Positions 55,570 through 64,000 of a DNA stretch of 64,000 bases are shown here, piece after piece; the stretch's first letter is position 1; every line of letters starts with the position of its first letter. Both the position numbers and the translations under genes were made by a program. The notes under the pieces were generated by a model that did no database searches, was not told the origin of the DNA, and worked only from the letters and a program-made list of their open reading frames with translations. Source of the stretch: Cohaesibacter gelatinilyticus (GTDB lineage: Bacteria; Pseudomonadota; Alphaproteobacteria; Rhizobiales; Cohaesibacteraceae); contig NZ_OBEL01000001.1 in the NCBI RefSeq assembly GCF_900215605.1, positions 248,001-312,000 on the forward strand, read 5' to 3'.

Positions 55570-55893
55570 ATGGATGAACAGATGAGACAACAGGACAATG
55601 CCGATGCTGCATTTGATGAAGATCAGGTCAAGGCACTGGCCGCGCTTGCGCAGAATACCCGACTGAGAACCTTTCGCCTGCTCAGTCAGGCTGGTGAGCA
55701 AGGGCTCGTTGCAGGGGTCATTTCCAAAGATCTTTCGGTTCCCCATAACACGCTCTCCACGCATCTTGCCATTCTGACACGTGCCGGCCTCATCCGTCAG
55801 AGCAAAGAGGGTCGCAATGTCCGTTATTTTGTTCGGCGAGACAGAGTGCAATCTTTGGTGACCTCACTGCTTCAGGATTGCCGTAAAGAGTAA
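55570..55893 (+). CDS. arsR: ArsR family transcriptional repressor
   Basis: A 107-residue winged-helix repressor. The DNA-binding part is LAALAQNTRLRTFRLLSQAGEQGLVAGVISKDLSVPHNTLSTHLAILTRAGLIRQSKEGRNVRYFV. The classic ELCVCDL metal site is absent, so the arsenite cysteines would have to lie elsewhere; only a late Cys (LLQDCRKE) is seen. The operon with an arsenate-reductase-like gene and aqpS argues for arsenic control. Start codon could also be the ATG at 55582. Confidence 0.88.
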   Translation: MDEQMRQQDNADAAFDEDQVKALAALAQNTRLRTFRLLSQAGEQGLVAGVISKDLSVPHNTLSTHLAILTRAGLIRQSKEGRNVRYFVRRDRVQSLVTSLLQDCRKE

Positions 55894-56044
55894 TGGCCAA
55901 AAACAGAAAAGAGACGGCATTTCGCGCGCTACAGAGCTTGTTCCGTCAGACGAAAACCAGAGTTGATCGCCCTTTGTTTGTCCCCAAACACCTCGCGGTC
56001 CTTCGCAAAACCTACTTCATCGCCTCATATCAGGAGCCAAAGTC

Positions 56045-56554
56045 ATGCAAAAAGTCTTGTTCCTTTGCACCGGAAATTCTGCACGGTCAATTCTGGCCGA
56101 AGCGATTCTGAACCGCGTCGGCAAGGGACGTTTCAAAGCCTTCTCTGCCGGTAGCCAGCCCAAGCACGAGCCAAACCCATATGCGCTGGAATTGCTGCGT
56201 TCACTTGGCTACGGCCTCTCTTCCTTTCGCTCCAAAAGCTGGGAAGAATTCTCGACCGATCTGGATGGCAAGAAAATGCACCATATCATCACGGTCTGTG
56301 ACAATGCAGCTGGCGAAGCTTGCCCGATCTGGCCAGGCAAACCAGCGTCCGGTCACTGGGGTATTCCCGATCCGGCAGCTGCCATTGGATCAGAGAAAGA
56401 CATCCAGCTTGCTTTCCTGACTGCATATGCTCAATTATCGGACCGCATTGGACGCTTCGTATCCATGCCGATTGAAGAAATGAAGAAAAAAGAAATCCGT
56501 GAACTGATGGAAGAGATTGGTTCATTCAGCGGAGCGACTGGGGGGATCCGTTAA
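56045..56554 (+). CDS. arsC: Arsenate reductase / low-molecular-weight phosphatase-like protein
   Basis: A 169-residue LMW-PTPase-fold protein. The phosphate/arsenate loop is FLCTGNSARS (C-X5-R, Cys8), followed by ILAEAILN, and the general acid lies in HWGIPDPA; VCDNAAGEACPIWPG holds further cysteines, as in arsenate reductases of this type. It would reduce arsenate to arsenite for export by AqpS. Its stop overlaps the aqpS start by one base (TAATG), so the two are coupled. It follows arsR after about 150 bases. Confidence 0.9.
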   Translation: MQKVLFLCTGNSARSILAEAILNRVGKGRFKAFSAGSQPKHEPNPYALELLRSLGYGLSSFRSKSWEEFSTDLDGKKMHHIITVCDNAAGEACPIWPGKPASGHWGIPDPAAAIGSEKDIQLAFLTAYAQLSDRIGRFVSMPIEEMKKKEIRELMEEIGSFSGATGGIR

Positions 56555-57222
56555 TGGCGTCCACGCATAGAGCACAAATTTTGGCAGAATTCCTTGGAAC
56601 GGGAACTTTGGTGGCAACCGTTGTCGGGTCTGGTATCATGGCCGAGAATCTGGCAGCGGGAAACACGGCTGTTGCGCTGCTTGGCAACACCATCCCGACC
56701 GGAGCCATCCTGTTTGTCCTGATCACCATGCTGGGGCCAATTTCCGGCGCGCATTTCAATCCGGTGGTTTCTCTTGCTTTTTTCCTGCGCAAAGAGTTGG
56801 CAGCATCCACGACCATACAGTTTGTTGTTGCCCAGATTATTGGCGGCATACTTGGCTGCTTGATCGCCAATTTCATGTTTGAGCTGGATGTGGTTCAGAT
56901 CTCGGAAAAAGTTCGCACCGGGCCTGCACAATGGGTTTCCGAGATCACTGCAACTGTGGGTCTTCTGCTTACCATTCTTGTGTGCCTGAAATCCAAACCA
57001 ACCGCTATTCCTGCGGCTGTGGGCTTGTATATCACAGCGGCCTATTGGTTCACTTCCTCCACCAGTTTTGCCAACCCGGCAGTTGCTATTTCGCGTATTT
57101 TCTCCAATACCTTTGCCGGCATTCGCCCGGAAGATGCTGCTTTTTTCATTGCTGCGCAGTTGCTGGGAATGGGCCTTGCGATTATCGTCTCAAAGTTTCT
57201 ATTGGAAGAGAGCGCAGACTAG
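56554..57222 (+). CDS. aqpS: Aquaglyceroporin of the arsenic operon
   Basis: A 222-residue MIP-family channel with six hydrophobic segments and the two half-helices HFNPVVSLAF and SFANPAVAISR, giving NPV and NPA motifs. In Sinorhizobium the equivalent AqpS lets arsenite made by ArsC leave the cell by diffusion, replacing ArsB. The order arsR - arsC - aqpS here supports the same role. The start is fixed by overlap with the arsC stop. Confidence 0.92.
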   Translation: MASTHRAQILAEFLGTGTLVATVVGSGIMAENLAAGNTAVALLGNTIPTGAILFVLITMLGPISGAHFNPVVSLAFFLRKELAASTTIQFVVAQIIGGILGCLIANFMFELDVVQISEKVRTGPAQWVSEITATVGLLLTILVCLKSKPTAIPAAVGLYITAAYWFTSSTSFANPAVAISRIFSNTFAGIRPEDAAFFIAAQLLGMGLAIIVSKFLLEESAD

Positions 57223-57344
57223 AACGCACGGTCCTCATGTAAGTCATCCCGACAAAGCTGATGAGAATATAGCAGAGCAGGCAATCGTCTCTTGACCTTT
57301 GCCCCTCTTCTCCTTTTATTAAAAGCCTTGGACTGAGGCTGGCA

Positions 57345-58742
57345 ATGAAGGGCAGGGCCGTGACAAACATAAGCAGCGCCAATCAGTTGACCGAAAACCC
57401 GTCACTCGATCACCATATGCGTGTGCCCATGACCGATGAGTTGCATGCGCGCCCCTTTGCCAAACTGCAAGCTCCTTGCCGGGTTGCCTTCATAGCGCTT
57501 AAACCTGATGAAGATAGCTTGCATGATCAGGCGCTGGCACATGGACAGCTTGTTGATTTTCTGGACCGCTTTGGTGCAGACCATCCTGAACGCCCCGGGG
57601 TTGTCTATCATTTTGCCACCTTGATTGATAATCCGGACCACCGGCTCACTTTGAAATGGGAAAACCATACGGAATTTGCGACCTATACTCTCTATTCTTC
57701 CAATATGGATGCAGAGCCGTTTGCGCCGGATTTGCATGACTATTTTGCTCCAGACTGGATAGCGACCTATCCAGGACGGCGTATTACCTCCGCTGTGGTG
57801 CAGGTCGAAATAGAACCGGACATCATGGCGATTGAGCACCGGGTGAATACCGATTTGCGTAGCTGGTTCATGCATGAAGGTTTTGCTGCTGGTTGGGTTT
57901 CCGATCATATGGCCGTATTGGCAGGAAACTTTCATCTTGATCAGGAAGGCCATATCCGTTTTGCTCTGCTGGGGCGAAAGGGCATTGGCCCACGCCGCCT
58001 TGGTCGTATCATCCAGCGTGTTTTGGAAATCGAAACCTATAAAAGCATTGCCATGCTGACGCTTCCAATCGCTCGTTCGATCTTTTCGGACCTGGAAGGC
58101 ATCAATCGGGAATTATCCCGTACAGTCGAGGCCATGGCCAAAGTCGACAACAATCACAAGGAAACCTTGCAGCAATTGCAAAAGCTGTCGTCACAAATCG
58201 CCTTGCTTGACACCAATTCGGCTTTTCGCTTTTCAGCCACCCGAGCCTATGAGCGATTGGTGCATGATAGAACCAATATTCTGCGTGAGGGCAGAGTGTT
58301 GGGCCGCCAGCTTTTTGTAGAATTTATGACACGTCGCTTCGATCCGGCAATGAGGACCTGTCACGCTGCCCATGAAGCTTTGCAAAATGCATCAGACAGA
58401 GCTGACAAAGCAGCTGATCTATTGAGTACACGTGTCAGTGTCACAACGGCTGAACAGAACCGTGCGCTGCTTCACAAGATGGATAGACGTGCGGAGCAAC
58501 AGGCGCGTTTGCAAGAAACGGTAGAGGGCATCTCGGTTGTTGCCATTTCCTATTATGCCGTGAGTTTGCTTACCTATCTGTTGGCTCCTCTGACCAAGGT
58601 GCTACCGATGAGCAAAACCATGCTGGCGGCCGGTCTGGTTTTGCCGGTTGCGGGTTTCGTCTGGATTTCCATGCATCGCCTCAAAGAGAAGCTGATCCGC
58701 AAAGGAACTGATATCTCTCGTGATGGTCAAAAGGATCATTGA
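57345..58742 (+). CDS. DUF3422 family membrane protein
   Basis: A 465-residue DUF3422 protein of unknown function, common in alphaproteobacteria. The N-terminal half (NELHARPF-like TDELHARPFAKLQAPCRVAFIAL) is soluble; a coiled-coil stretch (AKVDNNHKETLQQLQKLSSQIALL) and two C-terminal membrane segments (ISYYAVSLLTYLLAP and MLAAGLVLPVAGFVWISMHRL) follow. The layout resembles a membrane-anchored regulator or cation-related protein. GAGG lies six bases before the ATG. The stop is next to the FolC-like gene. Confidence 0.9.
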   Translation: MKGRAVTNISSANQLTENPSLDHHMRVPMTDELHARPFAKLQAPCRVAFIALKPDEDSLHDQALAHGQLVDFLDRFGADHPERPGVVYHFATLIDNPDHRLTLKWENHTEFATYTLYSSNMDAEPFAPDLHDYFAPDWIATYPGRRITSAVVQVEIEPDIMAIEHRVNTDLRSWFMHEGFAAGWVSDHMAVLAGNFHLDQEGHIRFALLGRKGIGPRRLGRIIQRVLEIETYKSIAMLTLPIARSIFSDLEGINRELSRTVEAMAKVDNNHKETLQQLQKLSSQIALLDTNSAFRFSATRAYERLVHDRTNILREGRVLGRQLFVEFMTRRFDPAMRTCHAAHEALQNASDRADKAADLLSTRVSVTTAEQNRALLHKMDRRAEQQARLQETVEGISVVAISYYAVSLLTYLLAPLTKVLPMSKTMLAAGLVLPVAGFVWISMHRLKEKLIRKGTDISRDGQKDH

Positions 58743-58747
58743 CGAAT

Positions 58748-60004
58748 ATGGGCGGTTTATCGGGAAAGAAAGTGGCTTTTGATGGGGTGCTGGATGCAAT
58801 CTATGCTTCTTTCATGTCACAAAAGAACTTGGTAGCCGGAAAGCTCGATAAGGATATTCGTGACCCGAGCCTGCTTGTGGCGCTGGCGAAAAAGCTGGAC
58901 TTGATACCCCAAAAGCAACGCATCATTCGTGTGACTGGTTCCAAGGGAAAGGGAACCACCTCGCGTATGATTGCACAAATTTTGCGAAAAGAAACCGATG
59001 CCAAGGTTGGCCTTTTTGTCTCACCAGAAGAATTCGATCACAATGATCGCATGCGTATAAATGGTAAGTTTGCTTCCAAAGATGCCTTTATTGCTCATTT
59101 CCTGAAACTGCAGCCGCATTTGCAAGATCTGCAAGAAGACCTGCCAAGGGGACGCTATCTGTCGCCAATGGGGACATTTCTTCTGATTGCTCTATCCTGG
59201 TTCAAGGAACAAAAGGTCGATTATTTTGTTCTGGAGACCGGCAGGGGAGCTCGCTATGATGAGGTCGGAAATCTGCCATCCCACGTGTCTGTTCTGACGT
59301 CCATTCTGTTAGAACATCCAGGCTATCTGGGGCCAGATCTCAAAGATATCGCTGACAACAAGCTGGCCATCGGTTTGACCTCCGATCTTTTGGTGATGGA
59401 TGAAAATTGCAGGGAATGGAATGATCATCTTGGCGTGATTGCAGCCGATAAGATCCAACTGCCAGAGAGCGTTGCCAAAGACAAAGGTATGCCAGCGTGG
59501 TTTGCTCAAAATCAGGCTTTGGCAATGAGAGCTGCCGAACTCTTTCTTGAACGCAAGATCGTGCAATCTCATGACTTGCGGGCTATGTCCGCCGCATTTG
59601 GAGTTTTGCAAGGTGAGCGTGGGGAGCGGCTTTATTTTGACGCCTGTATCGCGCCCCAATCTTTGGATGTGGCATTTTTTCAGACACTGCGAACGAATGG
59701 CAAGATCATTGCCATAGCTTCTCTTCCGGATGACAAGGATGGTGACGGACTGCGTAGTTTGGTCGCGCAAGACCTTCAGTGTTCGTTTTATGAGCTGACA
59801 TTGTCTGGAACACGAGGATATTTGCACTATGAGCAAGCAAATCTGGCGGGGTATCATCTGGCCGAACTGGCATATGATGATGTCGATGCTTTACGCACAA
59901 TTCAGATGAATCTAGCGACGGAATTTCCCGATGCCAGTTTCTATTATTTAGGAACTCAAACCTTCATTCGATTGGTACGCAAAGCATTTTCAGCAGAGAG
60001 ATGA
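58748..60004 (+). CDS. FolC/Mur-ligase-like protein of unknown substrate
   Basis: A 418-residue ATP-dependent ligase-like protein. The P-loop is VTGSKGKGTTSRMIAQIL, like the GTKGKGS of FolC and the Mur ligases, followed by FVSPEEFDHNDRMRINGK and DYFVLETGRGARYDEVGN (FolC-like E-x-GxGGRxD) and LLEHPGYLGPDLKDIADNKL (H-x-x-x-LG-x-x-x-x-IA-x-x-K). So the catalytic core is FolC-like, but the C-terminal domain (ERLYFDACIAPQSL, DDKDGDGLR) diverges. It could be a ligase for folate polyglutamate or another substrate. An ATG at 58748 is chosen over a TTG at 58739 that overlaps the DUF3422 stop. It converges with ispE, with three bases between. Confidence 0.8.
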   Translation: MGGLSGKKVAFDGVLDAIYASFMSQKNLVAGKLDKDIRDPSLLVALAKKLDLIPQKQRIIRVTGSKGKGTTSRMIAQILRKETDAKVGLFVSPEEFDHNDRMRINGKFASKDAFIAHFLKLQPHLQDLQEDLPRGRYLSPMGTFLLIALSWFKEQKVDYFVLETGRGARYDEVGNLPSHVSVLTSILLEHPGYLGPDLKDIADNKLAIGLTSDLLVMDENCREWNDHLGVIAADKIQLPESVAKDKGMPAWFAQNQALAMRAAELFLERKIVQSHDLRAMSAAFGVLQGERGERLYFDACIAPQSLDVAFFQTLRTNGKIIAIASLPDDKDGDGLRSLVAQDLQCSFYELTLSGTRGYLHYEQANLAGYHLAELAYDDVDALRTIQMNLATEFPDASFYYLGTQTFIRLVRKAFSAER

Positions 60005-60007
60005 ACG

Positions 60008-60892
60008 CTATTGCACACCACCATGGCTGACCCACCAGTTGGGATGGGAAAAGGCCATGCGTCTTGCAGCATATTCGGCATGTTTCTTCGTTGCGAACAT
60101 GCCATAGCAGGTGGCACCAGAGCCGGACATTCGAGCCAAGAGGCAATCACCATCATCATTCAAGGCTTGCAAGACATTTTCGATGATTGGGGCCTGGGCA
60201 ATGGCAGCCAATTCCAGATCATTACGCTGTTCTGATAGCCATTCGGCAAGGGCCGTAGCCGATAGAAAGGCTGAGGGAATCGGTCCCATCGGTGAATTAT
60301 CTTTCGATTTCAAATTCTTGAAAATATCTGGTGTTGAAATCGGGATATGCGGGTTAATCAATACCAATCCGAGATCATTTGGCAAGCGCGGCCCGGATGT
60401 GAGTTCATCACCGATACCTTCTGCGCGAAGACAGCTACCCTCCAGACACATTGGTACATCTGCCCCGAGAGACAAGGCAATGGCACGCAGTGTCTCGTCC
60501 CTGACCGTGCGATCCCATAATTGAAACAAACCCATTATGGTTGCTGCTGCATCAGCAGATCCACCGCCAATACCAGCTGCAATAGGCAGGTTTTTCTCCA
60601 AAGTTAGATCAGCTTTGGCTTTCAAACCGAATTCTTCAGCTAATAGACGAGCAGCACGAACCATGAGGTTGTCCGGCTCGTGCCGCAAGTCTTCACTGAA
60701 CGGGCCGGTAACAGAAAGATGCAAGTGGTCGGATTGACGAAAATGAATGACATCAGATGCACCACCAAACACAACAAGGCTGTCTAGCATATGATAGCCG
60801 TCATCCCTCTGTCCCGTAATATGCAGGGCCAGATTAACCTTGGCCGGAGCCGGAATGGTCAGGACCGCTTCATCCTGCATATGGATCGTCAT
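60008..60892 (-). CDS. ispE: 4-diphosphocytidyl-2-C-methyl-D-erythritol kinase
   Basis: Third-stage kinase of the non-mevalonate isoprenoid pathway. The 294-residue GHMP kinase has PAKVNLALHITGQRDDGYHMLDSL, the ATP loop LPIAAGIGGGSADAAA, SLGADVPMCLEG, and MSGSGATCYG. The ATG at 60890-60892 is chosen; the frame stays open to 61009, which would overlap the TPR gene end. The TPR gene lies directly upstream and the two are probably one operon. Confidence 0.95.
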   Translation of the reverse strand: MTIHMQDEAVLTIPAPAKVNLALHITGQRDDGYHMLDSLVVFGGASDVIHFRQSDHLHLSVTGPFSEDLRHEPDNLMVRAARLLAEEFGLKAKADLTLEKNLPIAAGIGGGSADAAATIMGLFQLWDRTVRDETLRAIALSLGADVPMCLEGSCLRAEGIGDELTSGPRLPNDLGLVLINPHIPISTPDIFKNLKSKDNSPMGPIPSAFLSATALAEWLSEQRNDLELAAIAQAPIIENVLQALNDDGDCLLARMSGSGATCYGMFATKKHAEYAARRMAFSHPNWWVSHGGVQ

Positions 60893-60968
60893 GCTTGTTT
60901 CTTCTTTCTGACACCATCCTCTGATCAGAGCCCAAGTACTTGGCAAAGATAGTCTGAAAGAGCAGAGG

Positions 60969-63113
60969 TTAGTTGGTCTTGCTGTCGTCCTTGTCATTGC
61001 CATGACCAATCAGCTTTTCTTCCACAAAGCCTTTGGCCAGTTTCTTTTCGATCTTCTCAAGTAGATCTTTCTTGGGATTCAGGGTTTTGACCCGCTCCCA
61101 CTGAAAACGTGCTTCATTCTTACGGCCCACTTGCCAATAGGCGTCGCCCAAATGATCTGTGATCGTAGGGTCTTCCGGACGCAATTCTACTGCCCGTTCA
61201 AGGAAAATCACAGCATCCTTGAATTGCTTGAGACGATAATGTGCCCAGCCCAGGCTGTCGACGAAGAAGCCGTCATAAGGGCGTAGTGCGACAGCCTGAC
61301 GGATCATTTCCAAAGCCCGGTCCAGATTGAGGCCTCGATCAACCCAGCTATAGCCCAGATAGTTCAAAACAGTTGGCTGGTTGGGAAACAATTCCAGTGC
61401 CCGTTTCATATCTGCTTCAGTCTTTGGCCATTGCTTGATCTGATCATAAGCAGAGCCACGCAGGAAATAGAGAGACCAGTGAATGTCTCTTTCCTTGGGA
61501 ATAGTCTTCAATCCTTCGGTTAGTACGGAGATGGAATCAGTAAATCTGTCCTCTGCCTGCAAGACGCGAGCAAGAATGGAAACACATTCCAGATCACCGG
61601 GGTCATCGCTCAACAATCCTTCAAGGCGTCCAACAGCTTCCTCGCCACGCTGGAGACGGGACAGCGTCAAACCGGACTGACGCATTGCGTCGCGATAAAG
61701 CGGGCTGGTTTGTGGAACAGTGTCATAATAAGCCAGTGCACCTTCATCTTGCTCCATACGCTCATTCAGGCGGGCAAGGGCAAACATAGTTCTTGGATGT
61801 TTGGGACGCAGATAATTGGCAAACTGCAGATAAAGCGCACCACCTTCCAAAGCCTGTTCCTGAGAAAGGGCGTCGCCGAGTGTACTGAATAATTCAGCAG
61901 CCCCTTCCTGAGGTGTGCGGATGAAGCTGGGGGCTTGATCCATTCCACCGTAGGTCAGTTTTAGCCAGGTTTTCTCATCAATGCTTGCCGCACTTTTCAG
62001 GAACTCATCCAGTGTCTTTTGTGCCTGTTCCTTGCGATCAGCCTTCAGTAGGGTGCTGATCAGTGCCTGCGCGGTTGGCAAGCTGTTACGATCAGCATCG
62101 AAACTGGCCTGCAAGAACGAGATGGATTTTTTATAGTCCTTGGCATAAGCGGCAATCAGACCAGAATGCAGATTAAAGAAGAACTGATCGACTTCCGAGC
62201 GATCAATATCGGACAGAAGTTTCAGAGCTCGTGGCAGATTTTCTTTACCTTGTCCGATCAGGGACCAGGCTTGCAGAATGGTATGAGTGATCTGTGCAAA
62301 CGGACCATATTGTGCAGACGCGGACAGCAAGCGCGGACTGTTCATACCACGACGATGCCCACCCGAAAGGCTCAATAGATCAGCAGGTCGTGTGACCAGA
62401 ATATGAATGCCTTCTTCGAAGCTCTTTGTAGCACTACTATAGGCTTTCGTTTTCAGAGCCTTAACGCCCAAAGCAAGGTGAACCATAGGCTCGACTTTGC
62501 TATCGAGAATTGGCTCGGCAAGCTCTTCGTTGGCCATATCGGCCTTGCTTTCGATTTTGGAAAGCTCTTTTGACAAGGCATCTTTGCTCTTGTCAGATTT
62601 TTCATCTTTGACAACAGCTTTTGTCTTTTCCTGGCTTCTTTCTTTTTTGGCTTTTGCCTTTTCTGCGGGAGTTAGTGTCTGTTCGTCTTTTTTAACTTCG
62701 GCCTTGGTTTGCTCGTCCTTGAGTGCTTTTTCGCGCGCACGTTCCTCAGCTTGAGCCTTTGCTCTGGCCATCATTTCGGTCATGCGATCTGCCAGCTTGA
62801 AGGCTGTATCATGATCACCAACTGCGAGGGTCAGGGAGAAATTGCGTTCAAGCAGAACCGGATTGTCAGGCTCCAACTCCAGGGCTTTGGAATAGAAATG
62901 AGCAGCAAGGCCAAGATCTTCTTCCTGTTGAGCCAAGCGGGCAGACAGATAATTGGCTGTCAAATTTCCCGGTAACCCTTCAAGTTTTTCAATAATTTGT
63001 GCGTCGGTCTCTGGAGAGGTCTTATCATCTTCAGCGGCGAAGACAGAGGTAACAAGTAGCAGGGATGCAGCGCCGGAAAGAAGAAATCGACGAAAGATGT
63101 GAAGATGCACCAT
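60969..63113 (-). CDS. Exported TPR-repeat protein upstream of ispE
   Basis: A 714-residue protein with a signal peptide (RRFLLSGAASLLLVTSVFAAED). TPR-like helical repeats fill most of it (LAAHFYSKALELEPDNPVLLERNF, then from about residue 400 to the end: LNYLGYSWVDRGLNLDRALEMIRQAVALRP, SLGWAHYRLKQFKDAVIFLERAVELRPEDP, HLGDAYWQVGRKNEARFQWERVKTLNP). Between residues ~112 and ~195 is a highly charged K/E/A-rich insert, probably an extended helix or disordered linker. Such proteins often precede ispE in Hyphomicrobiales. It may act as a periplasmic scaffold. Confidence 0.88.
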   Translation of the reverse strand: MVHLHIFRRFLLSGAASLLLVTSVFAAEDDKTSPETDAQIIEKLEGLPGNLTANYLSARLAQQEEDLGLAAHFYSKALELEPDNPVLLERNFSLTLAVGDHDTAFKLADRMTEMMARAKAQAEERAREKALKDEQTKAEVKKDEQTLTPAEKAKAKKERSQEKTKAVVKDEKSDKSKDALSKELSKIESKADMANEELAEPILDSKVEPMVHLALGVKALKTKAYSSATKSFEEGIHILVTRPADLLSLSGGHRRGMNSPRLLSASAQYGPFAQITHTILQAWSLIGQGKENLPRALKLLSDIDRSEVDQFFFNLHSGLIAAYAKDYKKSISFLQASFDADRNSLPTAQALISTLLKADRKEQAQKTLDEFLKSAASIDEKTWLKLTYGGMDQAPSFIRTPQEGAAELFSTLGDALSQEQALEGGALYLQFANYLRPKHPRTMFALARLNERMEQDEGALAYYDTVPQTSPLYRDAMRQSGLTLSRLQRGEEAVGRLEGLLSDDPGDLECVSILARVLQAEDRFTDSISVLTEGLKTIPKERDIHWSLYFLRGSAYDQIKQWPKTEADMKRALELFPNQPTVLNYLGYSWVDRGLNLDRALEMIRQAVALRPYDGFFVDSLGWAHYRLKQFKDAVIFLERAVELRPEDPTITDHLGDAYWQVGRKNEARFQWERVKTLNPKKDLLEKIEKKLAKGFVEEKLIGHGNDKDDSKTN

Positions 63114-63555
63114 GGACGAAAGGACCCCAAATCTAGACTCAAACTATATGCAGGCCAACCGACCTATCGATACATGCCAGGTCAACCAAAGTTGGAAGGT
63201 ATGATGGATTACGCCAACAGCATGCAGCGAAGGTAAACGAAATGCCAAGGCCTAATAGTATTACCTGCTAAGAATCCAGCATGGCTTTTTTAGGGCAAAG
63301 GGGCAAGCGCCAACCTGCTGGACCCACAGGCAGACGGCTGTTTTTCTTCCTAAATCAGGTTCCAGTATTGCTTGGGTTGCAATAACAGGGGGATGGCAAG
63401 GACCATTGGAAAGTGGTAAAAAGGCTTCCCTCTCAACGAGGCAGTGGTTTTGAAAATCAGACCCACCCAAATTGGTGAGGTATAATTGCAGATCAGGAAT
63501 TGGCAGACACAAAATTGGAAAATTATTTGCCAGTGTAAATCATCAGGGTATTTCA
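63114..63555. other. Intergenic region before the oxygenase gene
   Basis: I saw no gene or clear structure. AGGG shortly before 63556 is the ribosome binding site of the next gene. Confidence 0.45.
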
Positions 63556-64000
63556 ATGCAGCTATCTTCCATTATCAATCTCGACAAACATCCCATTGGT
63601 GAAGCCGAATACCGTGCCAGATGCAGACAACAGATTGATGATACCGGGGTCTTGATGCTGGGTGAATTCCTTACCCCTTCGGCAATCGAAGCGGTGAGAC
63701 ATGAGGGTGTCCGAAGTGAAGATCATGCCTATTTCTGCAAACAGGAACATAATGTCTATCTTACACCGTGTGATGATTCATATCCTATGGATCATCCACG
63801 AAATCGTGAAGTTATCTCCACGAAAGGCTGTATTCCTGATGATGTGATTGATGAAAGCTCTCCTTTGCGGGAGCTATATATGTCGGATGTTTTCAAGGGT
63901 TTTCTATGTGAAATTTTTGGAGAAAATGCCCTCTATCCCTATGCCGATAATGTGTCCTCGATCAATCTTCATTACGCAAAAAAAGGACAGGAACTGGGGT
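63556..64000 (+). CDS. 2-oxoglutarate/Fe(II) oxygenase-like protein, N-terminal part (3' end outside window)
   Basis: 148 complete codons of a protein that continues past the window. It starts MQLSSIINLDKHPIGE and contains HAYFCKQEHNVYLTPCDDSYPMDHPRNR and YADNVSSINLHYAKKGQELG. This last stretch resembles the segment just before the first iron ligand in the ArpA/BesD group of 2-oxoglutarate-dependent enzymes (which reads about G..LGWHFD). The iron motif itself (HxD or HxG) would be just outside. The ATG at 63556 has AGGG seven bases upstream. No other gene follows in the window, so substrate and pathway are unknown. Confidence 0.6.
   Translation, partial: MQLSSIINLDKHPIGEAEYRARCRQQIDDTGVLMLGEFLTPSAIEAVRHEGVRSEDHAYFCKQEHNVYLTPCDDSYPMDHPRNREVISTKGCIPDDVIDESSPLRELYMSDVFKGFLCEIFGENALYPYADNVSSINLHYAKKGQELG

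Noticed and set aside
55893-56111. 72-codon open frame between arsR and the arsC-like gene
   Set aside because: Overlaps the arsC-like start in another frame; no family features.

Overview
The window looks like chromosomal core and near-core sequence from an alphaproteobacterium of the order Hyphomicrobiales (Rhizobiales). The clues are a CcrM-type GANTC methyltransferase, an Omp2-like porin, DUF2093 and DUF3422 proteins, a DciA-like DUF721 protein, an aquaporin in the arsenic operon, and the gene order ribF - ileS - lspA. Base composition appears nearly balanced by eye, which is low for the order and would suit a marine lineage such as Cohaesibacter or Pseudovibrio relatives; the genus is inference. 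I found no rRNA, tRNA, IS element, prophage or CRISPR.

Layout. 1-2.1 kb: Kdo transferase waaA (5' end cut off), lpxK and a DUF2093 gene (lipid A assembly). 2.2-6.2 kb: a MATE exporter, a small secreted basic protein and a DEAD-box RNA helicase. 6.6-8.9 kb: a large repeat protein with a C39-like cysteine-peptidase domain and RTX-like C-terminal repeats. 9-14.1 kb: a FrnE-type DsbA protein, a LigB-type dioxygenase, tldD, mutY and a GNAT gene. 14.3-17.8 kb: a secreted polysaccharide lyase, ccrM and a dciA-like gene. 17.8-20.9 kb: a histone-H1-like protein, a short PhnA protein, and a seven-helix AraC regulator divergent from a secreted hydrolase. 21.1-25.8 kb: a Tat-exported DsbA thiol oxidoreductase, a four-copy 105-bp hairpin array and smc. 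26-31 kb: small accessory genes (SH3 protein, GST, DUF3179, Nudix, a protein with a FliM-like tail, SRAP). 31-39.7 kb, minus strand: porin, then ribF - membrane protein - ileS - lspA - lipoprotein. 40-45 kb: a second MATE exporter, a MaoC hydratase, and cheY - cheZ - PAS-like gene. 45-50 kb: ETF:ubiquinone oxidoreductase, a family-4-like uracil-DNA glycosylase and a SleB-type wall hydrolase. 51-55.2 kb: a small membrane protein, MeaB and pyruvate phosphate dikinase. 55.5-64 kb: an arsR - arsC-like - aqpS operon, DUF3422, a FolC/Mur-ligase-like protein, ispE with a TPR lipoprotein/secreted protein, and the start of a 2-oxoglutarate/Fe(II) oxygenase.

Most genes are ordinary housekeeping. The unusual signals are in DNA/RNA structure and small motifs: the 105-bp hairpin array in the smc leader, ending in a hairpin that contains the smc ribosome binding site; a related single cassette next to tldD whose stems differ but whose linker is conserved; a remnant of the ETF-QO gene end separated from the gene by two tandem palindromes; a dispersed 102-bp element; a nested 91-bp hairpin after the SH3 gene; and FliM/CheZ-like CheY-binding tails, one of them on an otherwise unknown protein away from the chemotaxis genes.
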